DNA of 13,141 nucleotides, from the NCBI GenBank assembly GCA_002317575.1, contig DCIH01000093.1, forward strand, positions 49,664 through 62,804. The letters run 5' to 3'. A program made the position numbers and the translations under genes. Numbering within the stretch: position 1 is the first letter of the stretch; each line of letters begins with the position of its first letter. A model generated the notes under the pieces. That model had not been told where the DNA came from and did not search any database. It saw nothing but the letters and a program-made list of their open reading frames with translations. Shown here one piece after another: positions 1-6,705 of the stretch. Origin of the DNA: Verrucomicrobia bacterium UBA1731. Lineage in GTDB: Bacteria; Verrucomicrobiota; Kiritimatiellia; RFP12; UBA1067.

Positions 1-1
1 C

Positions 2-337
2 AAGCGCGGCCAGAACGTCCGCCTCACCTCCAAGCTCGTCGGCTGGCACGTGGAAGTGACGAAGGCGATGAACCTCGCCTCGTTCGAAGACCAGAAGGCG
101 GAAGCGGTGAAGAATCTCGCCGAGATGTTCTCCATCTCCACGGCGCAGGCGACGCAGCTCGCCGACGCGGGCTTCCTTTCCGTGGAAGGCATTTTGGAGA
201 CGGACGTGGAGGACTTCGCCGCCGCGACGGGCCTCGACGACGTCACCGCCCACGGCCTCTACGCCGCGGCGCAGGCGGTCGCGGAGCTCACGGGCGCCGC
301 CAATGTGGACGAAGAACCCGTCGCGGACGCCGAGTAA
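2..337 (+). CDS. nusA: Transcription termination/antitermination protein NusA, C-terminal part (5' truncated by window edge)
   Basis: Only the last 111 codons are present; the reading frame enters at base 2 and ends with TAA at 335-337. NusA binds RNA polymerase and nascent RNA and controls pausing, termination and antitermination. The first visible residues, KRGQNVRLTSKLVGWHVEV, match the end of the second KH domain, including the GQNVRL...GW signature that closes NusA KH2. An alpha-helical stretch with a helix-hairpin-helix pattern follows (about residues 40-95 of the visible part), as in NusA C-terminal extensions, and then an acidic tail ending EEPVADAE. The gene lies 49 bases upstream of infB, the classic nusA-infB arrangement, so the two are probably co-transcribed. 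A start at GTG 50 would be internal to the KH domain and is not the real start. Confidence 0.93.
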   Translation, partial: KRGQNVRLTSKLVGWHVEVTKAMNLASFEDQKAEAVKNLAEMFSISTAQATQLADAGFLSVEGILETDVEDFAAATGLDDVTAHGLYAAAQAVAELTGAANVDEEPVADAE

Positions 338-386
338 GCGCATTCGAGGACGTTTGACGGTCGGTTCCTGAGTGGAGATTTAAGCC

Positions 387-2978
387 ATGAGAGTATATGA
401 ATTCACCCGCAAAACGGGCGTGACGTTCGCCAAGGTCGTCGAATTGGCCGAAGCGAACGACGTCGAAATCTATTCGCCGTTGAGCCAGCTCGATGCCGCC
501 GACGTGGAAACGCTGAACGCGGCCTTCCTGAAAGCCGGCCCCGAGACGTTGCGCGCCGAAGCGCAGGCCGCGGCCGACCGCCGTCAGGCCAAGGCCGAAA
601 AGGCCGCGAAGGCGCAGGTTTCCCGCAACCGCAAGCAGGCGGACGAGCTTGAGGCCCGCCGCCAGCGCGCGGTCGCGGTCTACAAGCAGCGCGGCGGCAA
701 GATCGCGATGCCCGAGACGGCCAAGGCCGCCCCCGTGGCCGCCCCCAAGAAGCCGGCGCGCGAAGAGATCACGCTCGACCTGCCGCAGATGCCCACGGTG
801 TCCATCGACATCTCCGAGCCCGAAGACGCGCCGGAACCGGCCGCCGCCGCCGCGTTCGACCGCGACGAAGACGATTTCGACGACGCGGACTATCTCCAGG
901 GCAAGGATCGCAAGGAAAAGCCGTCCGCCAAGGCGTCCGCCAAGCAGGCGCAGCAGTCCGCGAAGCAGCCGCAGAAGCCGGCCGCGAAACCTGCGGCCGA
1001 GTCCGCGGCGAAGCCCGCCGCGCCCGCCGCAAAACCCCCGGCGTCCGCCAAGCCGGTCATCTCCGTCTCCAAGAGCGCGACCGCCGCGGCCGCCGCCGCG
1101 CAGCGCGTGGGCGGGTTCCGCGCCGGCTTCGCAAGCGTCTCGATGAAGACGAAGCCCGTCGTGCAGGCGGCTCCCGCCGTGACCGTGTCCGTCTCCAGCC
1201 GCGAAATATCCATCCGCGGCGCGGTGATCGTCAAGGAACTCGCCACGAAGCTCGGCGTCCGTCCGAACCGTCTCATCGCGGACCTCATGCAGCTCAAGGT
1301 CCTCGCGTCCATCAACCAGCGCGTCGAACCCGACGTGGCGACGAAGGTGGCGCAGAAGTACGGCTACAAGGTGAACGTCGAGCATGCGCGCGACGCCGCG
1401 AACAAGAAACCCGTTTTGAAGGCGATCGACGCGGACGACGAGATCCCCGAGGACAAGCCCGAGCAGATGCTGCCGCGCGGTCCCGTGGTGACGTTCCTCG
1501 GCCACGTGGACCACGGCAAGACGACGCTCATGGACTACATCCGCCACACGAAGGTCGCGGCGGGCGAAGCCGGCGGCATCACGCAGCAGATCTCCGCGTA
1601 CCAGGTTGACGTGCAGGGCCGCAAGATCACGTTCCTTGACACGCCCGGCCACTCCGCGTTCAACGCGATGCGCCAGCGCGGCGCCCAGCTCACGGACATC
1701 GCCGTGATCATCATCGCGGCGGACGACGGCATCATGCCGCAGACGCAGGAGGCCATCAAGTTCGCGCGCCAGGCGGGCGTCCAGATCATGGTCGCGATCA
1801 CCAAGTGCGACAAGCCGACGGCCGATCCGATGCGCGTGAAGCAGATGCTCCAGAAGGAGGGGCTCACGCCCGAAGACTGGGGCGGCGACATCGTGTGCTG
1901 CGAAGTTTCCGGCACGACCGGCAAGGGCGTGGACAGCCTGCTCGAGATGATGCTTCTGCAGGCGGACGTCCTGGAGCTCACCGCGAACCCGAACCGCCGC
2001 GCGAACGGCTACGTGATCGAAGCCGAGCTCGAGCAGGGTTTCGGCCCTTCCGCAATGGTGCTCGTTTCGGGCGGCACGCTCAAGGTCGGCGACGCCATTC
2101 TCGTGGGCGAGTATTTCGGCAAGGTCCGCTCGCTCATCGACGACCACGGCCGCCGCGTCAAGGAAGCGGCGCCCGGAACGCCCGTCAAGGTCACGGGCCT
2201 TTCCGGCGTGCCTGAGGCCGGCGCCGAGTTCCGCGTGATGCTGGACGAGAAACGCGCCCGCACGCTCGCCGAAGAGACCGCGCGCCTCCGCAAGGAAGAG
2301 GAGCTTTCCCACACCAAGGCGGCGTCCCTCGATGACCTCCTGAGCCAGATGGGCGCGGACGGCAAGCGCGAGCTCTCCGTCATCGTCAAGTCCGACACGC
2401 AGGGATCCCTCGAGGCGATCGTGAACGCCCTGCGCGAGATCAAGAGCGAGAAGGTTTCGCTCAAGATCATCGGCACCGGCACGGGCAACGTGTCGATGAC
2501 GGACGTGAAGAGCGCCGCCGCCGGCAAGGCCACGATCGTGGGCTTCGACATCGGAAACGATTCCGGCGTGCAGGGCCAGGCCCGTCACGACGGCGTGAAG
2601 ATCACGTCGTTCCGCATCATCTACGAGCTCATGGACCATGTGAAGAAGTGCATGCTCGACCTGCTGCCGCCGGAATACAAGGAGGTGGTGAAGGGCCATG
2701 CGGCCATCAAGGCCGTGTACGACATCGGCAAGGTCGGCAAGATCGCCGGTTCGCAGATGCTCGACGGCACGCTTCTGTCGACGGCCCGTTACCGCGTGCT
2801 GCGCGGCAAGGAGAAGCTCTGGGAAGGCAAGCTCCAGTCGCTCAAGCACTTCAAGGACGAGGTCAAGGAAGTCACCGGCCAGCAGGAGTGCGGCGTCCAT
2901 TTCGCGGGCTTCGAGAAGTTCGCGGAAGGCGACGTGGTCGAGTGCTTCGTGCTCGAAGAGCTGCCGCGCACGCTTTGA
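387..2978 (+). CDS. infB: Translation initiation factor IF-2
   Basis: This 863-residue cytoplasmic GTPase places initiator fMet-tRNA on the 30S subunit and promotes subunit joining. Domain order: an IF2_N module (residues 1-50), a long Ala/Lys/Pro-rich linker with an acidic DEDDFDD patch (about 55-270), a second IF2_N module (about 275-330), the GTPase domain (about 365-535), domain II, domain III, and the C-terminal fMet-tRNA-binding domain with QECGVHFAGF near the end. Motifs: G1 GHVDHGKT (372-379), G2 GGITQQISAY, G3 DTPGH (418-422, with the catalytic His). Two motifs are unusual: G4 reads TKCD (472-475) instead of NKxD, and G5 reads SGT (508-510) instead of SAK. The start is supported by GGAG at 374-377, 9 bases upstream. 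The neighbours nusA and rbfA confirm identity. Confidence 0.98.
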   Translation: MRVYEFTRKTGVTFAKVVELAEANDVEIYSPLSQLDAADVETLNAAFLKAGPETLRAEAQAAADRRQAKAEKAAKAQVSRNRKQADELEARRQRAVAVYKQRGGKIAMPETAKAAPVAAPKKPAREEITLDLPQMPTVSIDISEPEDAPEPAAAAAFDRDEDDFDDADYLQGKDRKEKPSAKASAKQAQQSAKQPQKPAAKPAAESAAKPAAPAAKPPASAKPVISVSKSATAAAAAAQRVGGFRAGFASVSMKTKPVVQAAPAVTVSVSSREISIRGAVIVKELATKLGVRPNRLIADLMQLKVLASINQRVEPDVATKVAQKYGYKVNVEHARDAANKKPVLKAIDADDEIPEDKPEQMLPRGPVVTFLGHVDHGKTTLMDYIRHTKVAAGEAGGITQQISAYQVDVQGRKITFLDTPGHSAFNAMRQRGAQLTDIAVIIIAADDGIMPQTQEAIKFARQAGVQIMVAITKCDKPTADPMRVKQMLQKEGLTPEDWGGDIVCCEVSGTTGKGVDSLLEMMLLQADVLELTANPNRRANGYVIEAELEQGFGPSAMVLVSGGTLKVGDAILVGEYFGKVRSLIDDHGRRVKEAAPGTPVKVTGLSGVPEAGAEFRVMLDEKRARTLAEETARLRKEEELSHTKAASLDDLLSQMGADGKRELSVIVKSDTQGSLEAIVNALREIKSEKVSLKIIGTGTGNVSMTDVKSAAAGKATIVGFDIGNDSGVQGQARHDGVKITSFRIIYELMDHVKKCMLDLLPPEYKEVVKGHAAIKAVYDIGKVGKIAGSQMLDGTLLSTARYRVLRGKEKLWEGKLQSLKHFKDEVKEVTGQQECGVHFAGFEKFAEGDVVECFVLEELPRTL

Positions 2979-3004
2979 GGCGGCCCGCGGGAAAGGAACC
3001 GACC

Positions 3005-3397
3005 ATGGGCGTGGACCGGCTTGAACGGGTGGACTCGCTTCTGAAGCGGGTGATTGCGGACGCGATGTTCCGTGTGATGCAGTCCGACGACGTCAATCCC
3101 GGGCTCATCACGGTGACGGGCGTCCAGTGCGCGAAAAATCTCCGCAACGCCACGGTGCGCGTGAGCGTGTTCGGCGACGAAGCGCTGCAGAAACGCGCGC
3201 TCGGGCATCTCGTCCACCACACGCGCGATTTCGAGCGCACGATCAACCGCGAGGTCCGCATGAAGTTCACGCCGGTTCTCCGTTTCGAGCTCGACCATTC
3301 GCTCGAGAAGGGCGACCACGTGCTGGCGATCCTGAACACGCTGGACGCTGCGGACGGTTCGGCGCCGGAGGCGGCGGAAGATGGCGAACCTCGGTAA
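3005..3397 (+). CDS. rbfA: 30S ribosome-binding factor RbfA
   Basis: This 130-residue protein belongs to the RbfA family, single KH-fold proteins that bind pre-30S subunits and help mature the 5' end of 16S rRNA. The family pattern is visible: an N-terminal helix (RLERVDSLLKRVIADAMFRV), the strand ITVTGVQCAKNLRNATVRVS (canonical vTvtdVevskDLk.AkVyvs), and the C-terminal signature VLRFELDHSLEKGDHV (canonical eLrFvyDeSlekg). Length is normal for the family. An AAAGGA at 2992-2997 lies 7 bases before the ATG. It is 26 bases downstream of infB, and its last 17 bases overlap truB. The infB-rbfA-truB order is widely conserved in bacteria. Confidence 0.95.
   Translation: MGVDRLERVDSLLKRVIADAMFRVMQSDDVNPGLITVTGVQCAKNLRNATVRVSVFGDEALQKRALGHLVHHTRDFERTINREVRMKFTPVLRFELDHSLEKGDHVLAILNTLDAADGSAPEAAEDGEPR
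3367..3371 (+). promoter_or_regulatory. Ribosome binding site that fixes the truB start
   Basis: GGAGG lies 9 bases before ATG 3381, inside the 3' end of rbfA. The next in-frame ATG (3405) has no Shine-Dalgarno upstream, so 3381 is preferred even though it makes truB overlap rbfA by 17 bases. Confidence 0.65.
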
Positions 3398-4112
3398 CAT
3401 CGCGATGCTCGCGGAACTTGACGGCGCGATCCTCGTGGACAAGCCCGTCGGCATTTCCGCGCACGACGTGATGAAGGCCGTCAAGACGCATTTCAATCTC
3501 GTCAAGATCGGACACGGCGGCACGCTGGACGCGACGGCTTCGGGGCTCTTCATTCTGCTTTTGGGCGACGCGACGCGCTTTTCCAACGACATGATGGGAG
3601 CGGACCGCTCGTGGTCCGCGGAGCTCGTCCTCGGCCGCGAGACGGACACCGGCGACCACGCCGGCAACGTCGTTTCGGAGAAGGACGCCGCGGGCGTCAC
3701 GCGCGAGGCGTTCGACGCCGCGCTCAGGGAGTGGCGCGGCGACGTGTATCAGGCGCCGCCCGAATTTTCCGCCGTCAAGATACCCGACAAGCAGGGATAC
3801 GAAATCGTGCGCACGGCGGAAGGCGACGCGTTGCGCGAAAAGCTCGTGCACGTGTACAAGTACGACATGCAGGCGTTCGAGCCGCCGCTGGCGCGGCTTG
3901 AAATCCGCGCGGCAAAAGGCGTTTCCGTTCGCGCGCTCGCGCGCGATCTGGGACGCACGCTCGGTTGCGGCGCGTCCGTCGCGGATTGCCGCCGCGTTCG
4001 TTGCGGCGAATGGAACGTCGTGGACGCCATCCCGTTCATGTCGCTTCTGAAACTCGACGCGGTCGATTTCAAGAACCGCGTCGTTCCCCGCACGGCTTTT
4101 CCGCGGCCATGA
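3381..4112 (+). CDS. truB: tRNA pseudouridine-55 synthase TruB (short form, no PUA domain)
   Basis: TruB isomerises U55 in the T-loop of tRNAs to pseudouridine. Family motifs: LVDKPVGISAHDV (residues 18-30), the catalytic motif GHGGTLDATASG with Asp50 (E. coli Asp48) and His45 (E. coli His43), LGRETDTGDHAG (84-95), PPEFSAVK, and KGVSVRALARDLGRTLGCGA with the conserved Arg. Two things are odd. The protein is 243 residues, against about 314 in E. coli, and stops soon after the catalytic domain, so the C-terminal PUA domain is missing. Trp78 sits exactly 28 residues after the catalytic Asp, at the place of E. coli Tyr76, in an ungapped alignment. Its stop overlaps the ribF start as ATGA. The remaining conservation makes a real TruB family member likely; activity is less certain. 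Confidence 0.93.
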   Translation: MANLGNIAMLAELDGAILVDKPVGISAHDVMKAVKTHFNLVKIGHGGTLDATASGLFILLLGDATRFSNDMMGADRSWSAELVLGRETDTGDHAGNVVSEKDAAGVTREAFDAALREWRGDVYQAPPEFSAVKIPDKQGYEIVRTAEGDALREKLVHVYKYDMQAFEPPLARLEIRAAKGVSVRALARDLGRTLGCGASVADCRRVRCGEWNVVDAIPFMSLLKLDAVDFKNRVVPRTAFPRP

Positions 4113-4918
4113 AGCTCGCGATTGGATTCTTCGACGGCGTGCACCTGGGCCATCGGGCGATTCTTGCCGGGGCGGATGCCGCGTTGACCTTTTCGAACCA
4201 TCCGATTTCCGTTCTGGCGCCCGAACGCGCGCCTAAGCTCATCATGTCGCAGACCGCACGGTTGGCGGAACTGAAGAAGGCCGTGCCGACGGTGCACGTT
4301 CTCGCGTTCGATGCCGCGCTTGCGTCCGTCTCGTCCTTGTCGTTCCTGAGACGCCTGATGCACCGTTTCCCGGATCTGGAGACGGTTCGCTGCGGCGACA
4401 ACTGGCGATTTGGCGCGGGCGGCGCGGGCGACGCGCGGTTTCTGCGCGAGCACGGTCTTCGCGTGGACGTCGTTCCGTACGCCACGTGGCGGGGGTTCCG
4501 CGTTTCTTCCACGCGCATCCGCACCGCTTTGGCCGACGGCGACGTCGCCGCGGCCACGGCGATGCTCGGCCGGCCTTATGCGCTGGAGGGGACGGTGCGT
4601 GCCGGCAAGGGCCTCGGGCGCGATCTCGGATTTCCCACGGTCAATGTCGTGCCGGATGCGGAACCGCCGCTTCGTTTCGGCGTGTACGCCGTGGACACGC
4701 CGCTTGGCCGCGGACTCGCCAATTGGGGCCTTGCGCCCTCGGCGGGCGACGCCGCCTGGATGTCGCCCGTTTTGGAAGTTCATCTTGAAGATCGCCCCGC
4801 ATCCGTGCCGGAGCGGCTGGGCGTGACGATCCGGCGGTTCGTCCGCGACGAACGGAAATTCGACACGCGCGAAGCGCTGGTGGCGCAGATCGCCGCCGAC
4901 GTCCAGGCCGCTTTCTGA
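4109..4918 (+). CDS. ribF: Bifunctional riboflavin kinase / FAD synthetase RibF
   Basis: RibF phosphorylates riboflavin to FMN and adenylylates FMN to FAD. The N-terminal adenylyltransferase half has GFFDGVHLGH (residues 6-15, canonical GNFDGVHLGH), TFSNHP (canonical TFEPHP) and SSTRIR. The C-terminal kinase half has GKGLGRDLGFPTVNV (canonical GxPTAN, binding Mg-ATP), GVYAV, LEVHLED with the catalytic Glu, and RRFVRDERKFDTREALVAQI. At 269 residues it is somewhat shorter than usual, because it begins almost directly at the nucleotide-binding loop. ATG 4109 is chosen because it overlaps the truB stop as ATGA, and because in-frame sequence upstream (from 3965) encodes no RibF-like residues. There is no Shine-Dalgarno, so translation is probably coupled to truB. 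It is the last gene of the plus-strand cluster. Confidence 0.95.
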   Translation: MKLAIGFFDGVHLGHRAILAGADAALTFSNHPISVLAPERAPKLIMSQTARLAELKKAVPTVHVLAFDAALASVSSLSFLRRLMHRFPDLETVRCGDNWRFGAGGAGDARFLREHGLRVDVVPYATWRGFRVSSTRIRTALADGDVAAATAMLGRPYALEGTVRAGKGLGRDLGFPTVNVVPDAEPPLRFGVYAVDTPLGRGLANWGLAPSAGDAAWMSPVLEVHLEDRPASVPERLGVTIRRFVRDERKFDTREALVAQIAADVQAAF

Positions 4919-4922
4919 CGCG

Positions 4923-4956
4923 GCGCGCGGATTCCGTTCAGAACAATCCGCCGCGC
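4923..4956. terminator. Hairpin between convergent ribF and exonuclease genes
   Basis: Bases 4923-4933 (GCGCGCGGATT) pair with 4945-4956 (AATCCGCCGCGC): 11 base pairs with one bulged C at 4952 and an 11-base loop. It lies just after the ribF stop and overlaps the last codons of the minus-strand exonuclease, so it could act in both directions. No T-tract follows on either strand, so Rho-independent termination is only a possibility. Confidence 0.4.
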
Positions 4957-5468
4957 GCAAGACGCGCCGCGAGGACGGCGCATGCGCATGCGTCGTACAG
5001 CGCGTCGTGCCACGTCCGGCCCGGGCACAATGCGTCGACTTCCGCCTGCAAACCGAACGCCGCGATCAAATCGCCGAGCGCGTAACTCTCCAATTTCGGG
5101 TATCGGGCGCGTGCGAACCGCAGCGTGTCGATCCACGGGCCGAACGCCGTCATCGGCGCGAGCTTCGTGAGCATCGTGCGCTCCGTCGAGACGTTGTGCG
5201 CCACCAGGGGACGTCCCAAGAGCCGCGCGCTGATTTCGGGCCACAGCGACATCGGTTCGGGCGCGACGGCGAGTTCGTCGCGGCGTTCTGCGTAACGGCC
5301 CACCGCGCGCGGCGAAAAAGGGCGATTTCCCACGCGGAAGAGCGTCTCCCACTTCGTCTCGGGAACGACTTCGCCGTCGACGACGTCCACGAGCCCCAGT
5401 TGCCAGGGTTCGTTCGGCCATCCTTTCACCACGCCCGTGGTCTCGAAATCAAGCACCGTGAATCGCAT
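4938..5468 (-). CDS. DEDDh-family 3'-5' exonuclease domain protein (DnaQ/RNase T fold)
   Basis: This 176-residue protein is a single exonuclease domain. ExoI is FTVLDFETTG (Asp7, Glu9), ExoIII is the H-x4-D pattern HDALYDA near the C-terminus, and the middle motif is VAHNVSTERTML. In DnaQ-type enzymes the middle motif is HNAxFD with a metal-binding Asp; here that position is Glu. Such enzymes remove nucleotides from 3' ends of DNA or RNA, and substrate cannot be told from sequence. No polymerase-binding or other domain is attached. GAGGGAG (minus strand, 5482-5476) lies 7 bases before the ATG and supports the start. It is the last gene of a minus-strand operon, 4 bases after the membrane-protein gene. 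DNA repair, proofreading or RNA trimming are all possible. Confidence 0.82.
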   Translation of the reverse strand: MRFTVLDFETTGVVKGWPNEPWQLGLVDVVDGEVVPETKWETLFRVGNRPFSPRAVGRYAERRDELAVAPEPMSLWPEISARLLGRPLVAHNVSTERTMLTKLAPMTAFGPWIDTLRFARARYPKLESYALGDLIAAFGLQAEVDALCPGRTWHDALYDACACAVLAARLARGGLF

Positions 5469-5472
5469 CGCG

Positions 5473-6012
5473 TCACTCCCTCGGATCGGAAACGCATTTC
5501 ACCGCCACCGACAGCCCAACGCCCATCAGCGCGAGAACGACGAGCGCGGGATGCGGACGGAACACGAAGAGACACAAGCTCGCGAAGCCGACTCCGAAGA
5601 ACACGTGCGAGAAGAGCGTCCGTGTGCGCGCGTCGAACGCGATCCGCACGCGGAATCGGTTCGTGTCGATCGGATCCACCAGAAGTGTGCGCATTTCGCC
5701 CGCCGCGCTCGCACGGCTCAGCCGCAGCGGCACGGGATGCTCGGGAAGCCACCGTCGCCGCAACGAAAACTTCTCGTCGCCACAACCGTCCACACGCGCG
5801 ACCATTTCGCCGTCCGCGGGGTCGAAATCGAGCCAGGCGTCCACCCCTTCGGCGCCGTGCACCACGAGATTGAGCCGACGTGGACGCGCATCCAGTTCGC
5901 GCGCGATTTCGCGGAACCATTCCGCGAGTTCAGCGGGCGTCGTTTCCGCGCCGAGGTACAGATGCGCGGGCTGGCGGACGTACCGCCGCCAGAGTTCCCG
6001 CACGCGGTTCAT
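5473..6012 (-). CDS. Unknown protein with two C-terminal transmembrane segments
   Basis: I do not recognise this 179-residue protein. The first 130 residues are soluble and charged, with a basic start (MNRVRELWRRYVR), a Glu/Arg-rich helix (about 25-42) and a strand-rich middle. Two hydrophobic segments follow, at about 133-151 and 155-173, joined by a short RPHP turn: a C-terminal membrane hairpin, with the N-terminal domain probably in the cytoplasm. The start at 6012 is chosen because its ATG overlaps the stop of the upstream acetyltransferase gene as ATGA; an in-frame ATG at 6072 would put 60 bases inside that gene. It ends 4 bases before the exonuclease gene. The tight packing suggests co-translation, but the function of the set is unclear. 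Confidence 0.7.
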   Translation of the reverse strand: MNRVRELWRRYVRQPAHLYLGAETTPAELAEWFREIARELDARPRRLNLVVHGAEGVDAWLDFDPADGEMVARVDGCGDEKFSLRRRWLPEHPVPLRLSRASAAGEMRTLLVDPIDTNRFRVRIAFDARTRTLFSHVFFGVGFASLCLFVFRPHPALVVLALMGVGLSVAVKCVSDPRE

Positions 6013-6497
6013 GCCAGCGGCTTCACCATCGCGATTTCGGGACACGTGAAGGGGTCCGCGTGCTTCGTGCAATGGATGCAGCCCGAATAGAGCTTGTGCA
6101 TCACGCGGCTTTTCGGGATTTCGCCGAAACCGAGACGCTTGAAAAAGCCGGGTGCGAACGTAAGCACCAGCGCTTCCGAGGCGCCGAAGGCGGAGACGCG
6201 CGCGATCACGGCCTCCACCAGCGCCTGGCCGAGACCCTGTTTGCGGTAGGGCGCGCGGACGGCGACTGACTGGATCTCCACCGTGGCGCGGTCGTGTGCG
6301 CCGATTTCGGGGAGCACGGAATACGTCGCGCAGCCGGCAAGTTCGCCGTCCACTTCCGCGACCACGAACCGGTCGAGGTTCGCGACGACGTCGCCCATGG
6401 GCTTCGGCACAAGCTCGTCCTTGTGCAGGTGAATGAGCGCGAAAATCTTCTCGGCATCCGACAGCCGGGCCGACCGCAATGTGGTGTTTTGCTTCAC
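6009..6497 (-). CDS. GNAT N-acetyltransferase, similar to short N-acetylglutamate synthases
   Basis: The 162-residue product (from GTG 6497) is one GNAT domain. TLRSARLSDAEKIFALI forms the first strand and helix, FVVAEVDGELAGCATY the central strands, and VAVRAPYRKQGLGQALV the acetyl-CoA pyrophosphate loop (RKQGLG, 85-90). The C-terminus FFKRLGF...CIHC...CPEIAM resembles the Cys-rich end of single-domain N-acetylglutamate synthase-like proteins (FFekxGF...CxxC...C.E.A), which make the first intermediate of arginine synthesis; that assignment is inference. Cys140, Cys143 and Cys152 could bind a metal. Start choice: ATG codons at 6506 and 6518 are possible, but both fall within or upstream of the promoter -10 and none of the three has a Shine-Dalgarno. 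GTG 6497 lies 7 bases after TATAAT, as in the lacZ gene opposite. First gene of the minus-strand operon. Confidence 0.85.
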   Translation of the reverse strand: MKQNTTLRSARLSDAEKIFALIHLHKDELVPKPMGDVVANLDRFVVAEVDGELAGCATYSVLPEIGAHDRATVEIQSVAVRAPYRKQGLGQALVEAVIARVSAFGASEALVLTFAPGFFKRLGFGEIPKSRVMHKLYSGCIHCTKHADPFTCPEIAMVKPLA

Positions 6498-6515
6498 GGC
6501 GGACATTATATCACG
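6498..6515 (-). promoter_or_regulatory. Extended -10 promoter of the acetyltransferase operon (predicted leaderless)
   Basis: On the minus strand, CGTGATATAATG begins at 6515, with TATAAT at 6510-6505 and the TGn extension just upstream. It continues as TCCGCC and then GTG at 6497, an in-frame codon of the acetyltransferase. No good -35 is seen at 17 bases spacing (TACCGA). The predicted transcription start coincides with the GTG. Confidence 0.7.
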
Positions 6516-6532
6516 CATTTTGGCTGTTCGGT

Positions 6533-6602
6533 AGTCGATTTCCCCGAAAATTGATTTAATGCCGATGAAATATAATTCACGGTTTTCCGATGAGTCGATT
6601 TT
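6533..6602. repeat. 9-bp direct repeat AGTCGATTT, copies 60 bp apart
   Basis: AGTCGATTT occurs at 6533-6541 and 6593-6601. A related TTGATTT lies between them at 6551-6557. The copies are exactly 60 bases apart, which would put them on the same face of the helix. They could be sites for a regulator of the divergent promoters, or chance in an AT-rich stretch. Confidence 0.35.
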
Positions 6603-6620
6603 GGGTGGTGGATTCCGGAT

Positions 6621-6646
6621 GTCGCCTGGCGGATGCCGCCAACGAC
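6621..6646. repeat. Imperfect inverted repeat upstream of lacZ, possible operator
   Basis: GTCG-cc-TGGCG-gatgc-CGCCA-a-CGAC: an inner perfect 5-bp stem (6627-6631 with 6637-6641) and an outer 4-bp stem (6621-6624 with 6643-6646). It lies about 60-85 bases upstream of the predicted lacZ transcription start. If that start is right, it is DNA rather than mRNA leader, so a regulator-binding site fits better than an RNA structure. Confidence 0.4.
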
Positions 6647-6687
6647 AGACCTGCCAATTGGAAGCCGACAGCGGGCAGCTCGTGCTA

Positions 6688-6705
6688 CGTGTTATAATGG
6701 TCGCC
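6688..6705 (+). promoter_or_regulatory. Extended -10 promoter of lacZ (predicted leaderless)
   Basis: CGTGTTATAATGG with TATAAT at 6693-6698 and TG at 6690-6691, followed by TCGCC and ATG 6706. The 7 bases between TATAAT and ATG equal the spacing at the divergent acetyltransferase gene. No recognisable -35 and no Shine-Dalgarno, so the mRNA is predicted to begin at or next to the start codon. Confidence 0.7.

Larger units (their letters stand above)
6516..6687. other. Divergent intergenic region between the acetyltransferase and lacZ promoters
   Basis: This non-coding spacer is AT-rich at 6530-6605 in an otherwise GC-rich window. It holds a second TATAAT (plus strand, 6571-6576) without the TGn extension and with only TTGATT at 6551-6556 as a -35, spaced 14 bases. 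It also holds repeated AGTCGATTT and an imperfect inverted repeat. An open frame reads through it into lacZ from ATG 6559, but it has no Shine-Dalgarno and its residues resemble nothing in LacZ. Confidence 0.6.

Noticed and set aside
770..1090. Repetitive Ala/Lys/Pro coding stretch as a DNA repeat array or CRISPR
   Set aside because: It is the low-complexity linker of IF-2, in frame, without regular repeat and spacer units.
288..2900. 870-codon open frame on the minus strand opposite infB
   Set aside because: It mirrors infB; the product is a low-complexity Arg/Leu/His/Gly-rich chain with no recognisable domain, as expected from G/C-biased third positions. infB is unmistakable.
3965..4108. 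Longer RibF with 48 extra N-terminal residues
   Set aside because: The extra residues are an Arg-rich off-frame reading of truB; ATG 4109 overlaps the truB stop and starts at the conserved nucleotide-binding loop.
6571..6576. Plus-strand TATAAT as a second lacZ promoter
   Set aside because: It lacks the TGn extension, flanking CGTG and CGC found at the other three, and has only a poorly spaced TTGATT as -35. A minor role cannot be excluded.
6559..6705. Upstream ATG 6559 as lacZ start
   Set aside because: It has no Shine-Dalgarno, would bury the signal peptide 49 residues inside the protein, and starts upstream of the extended -10.
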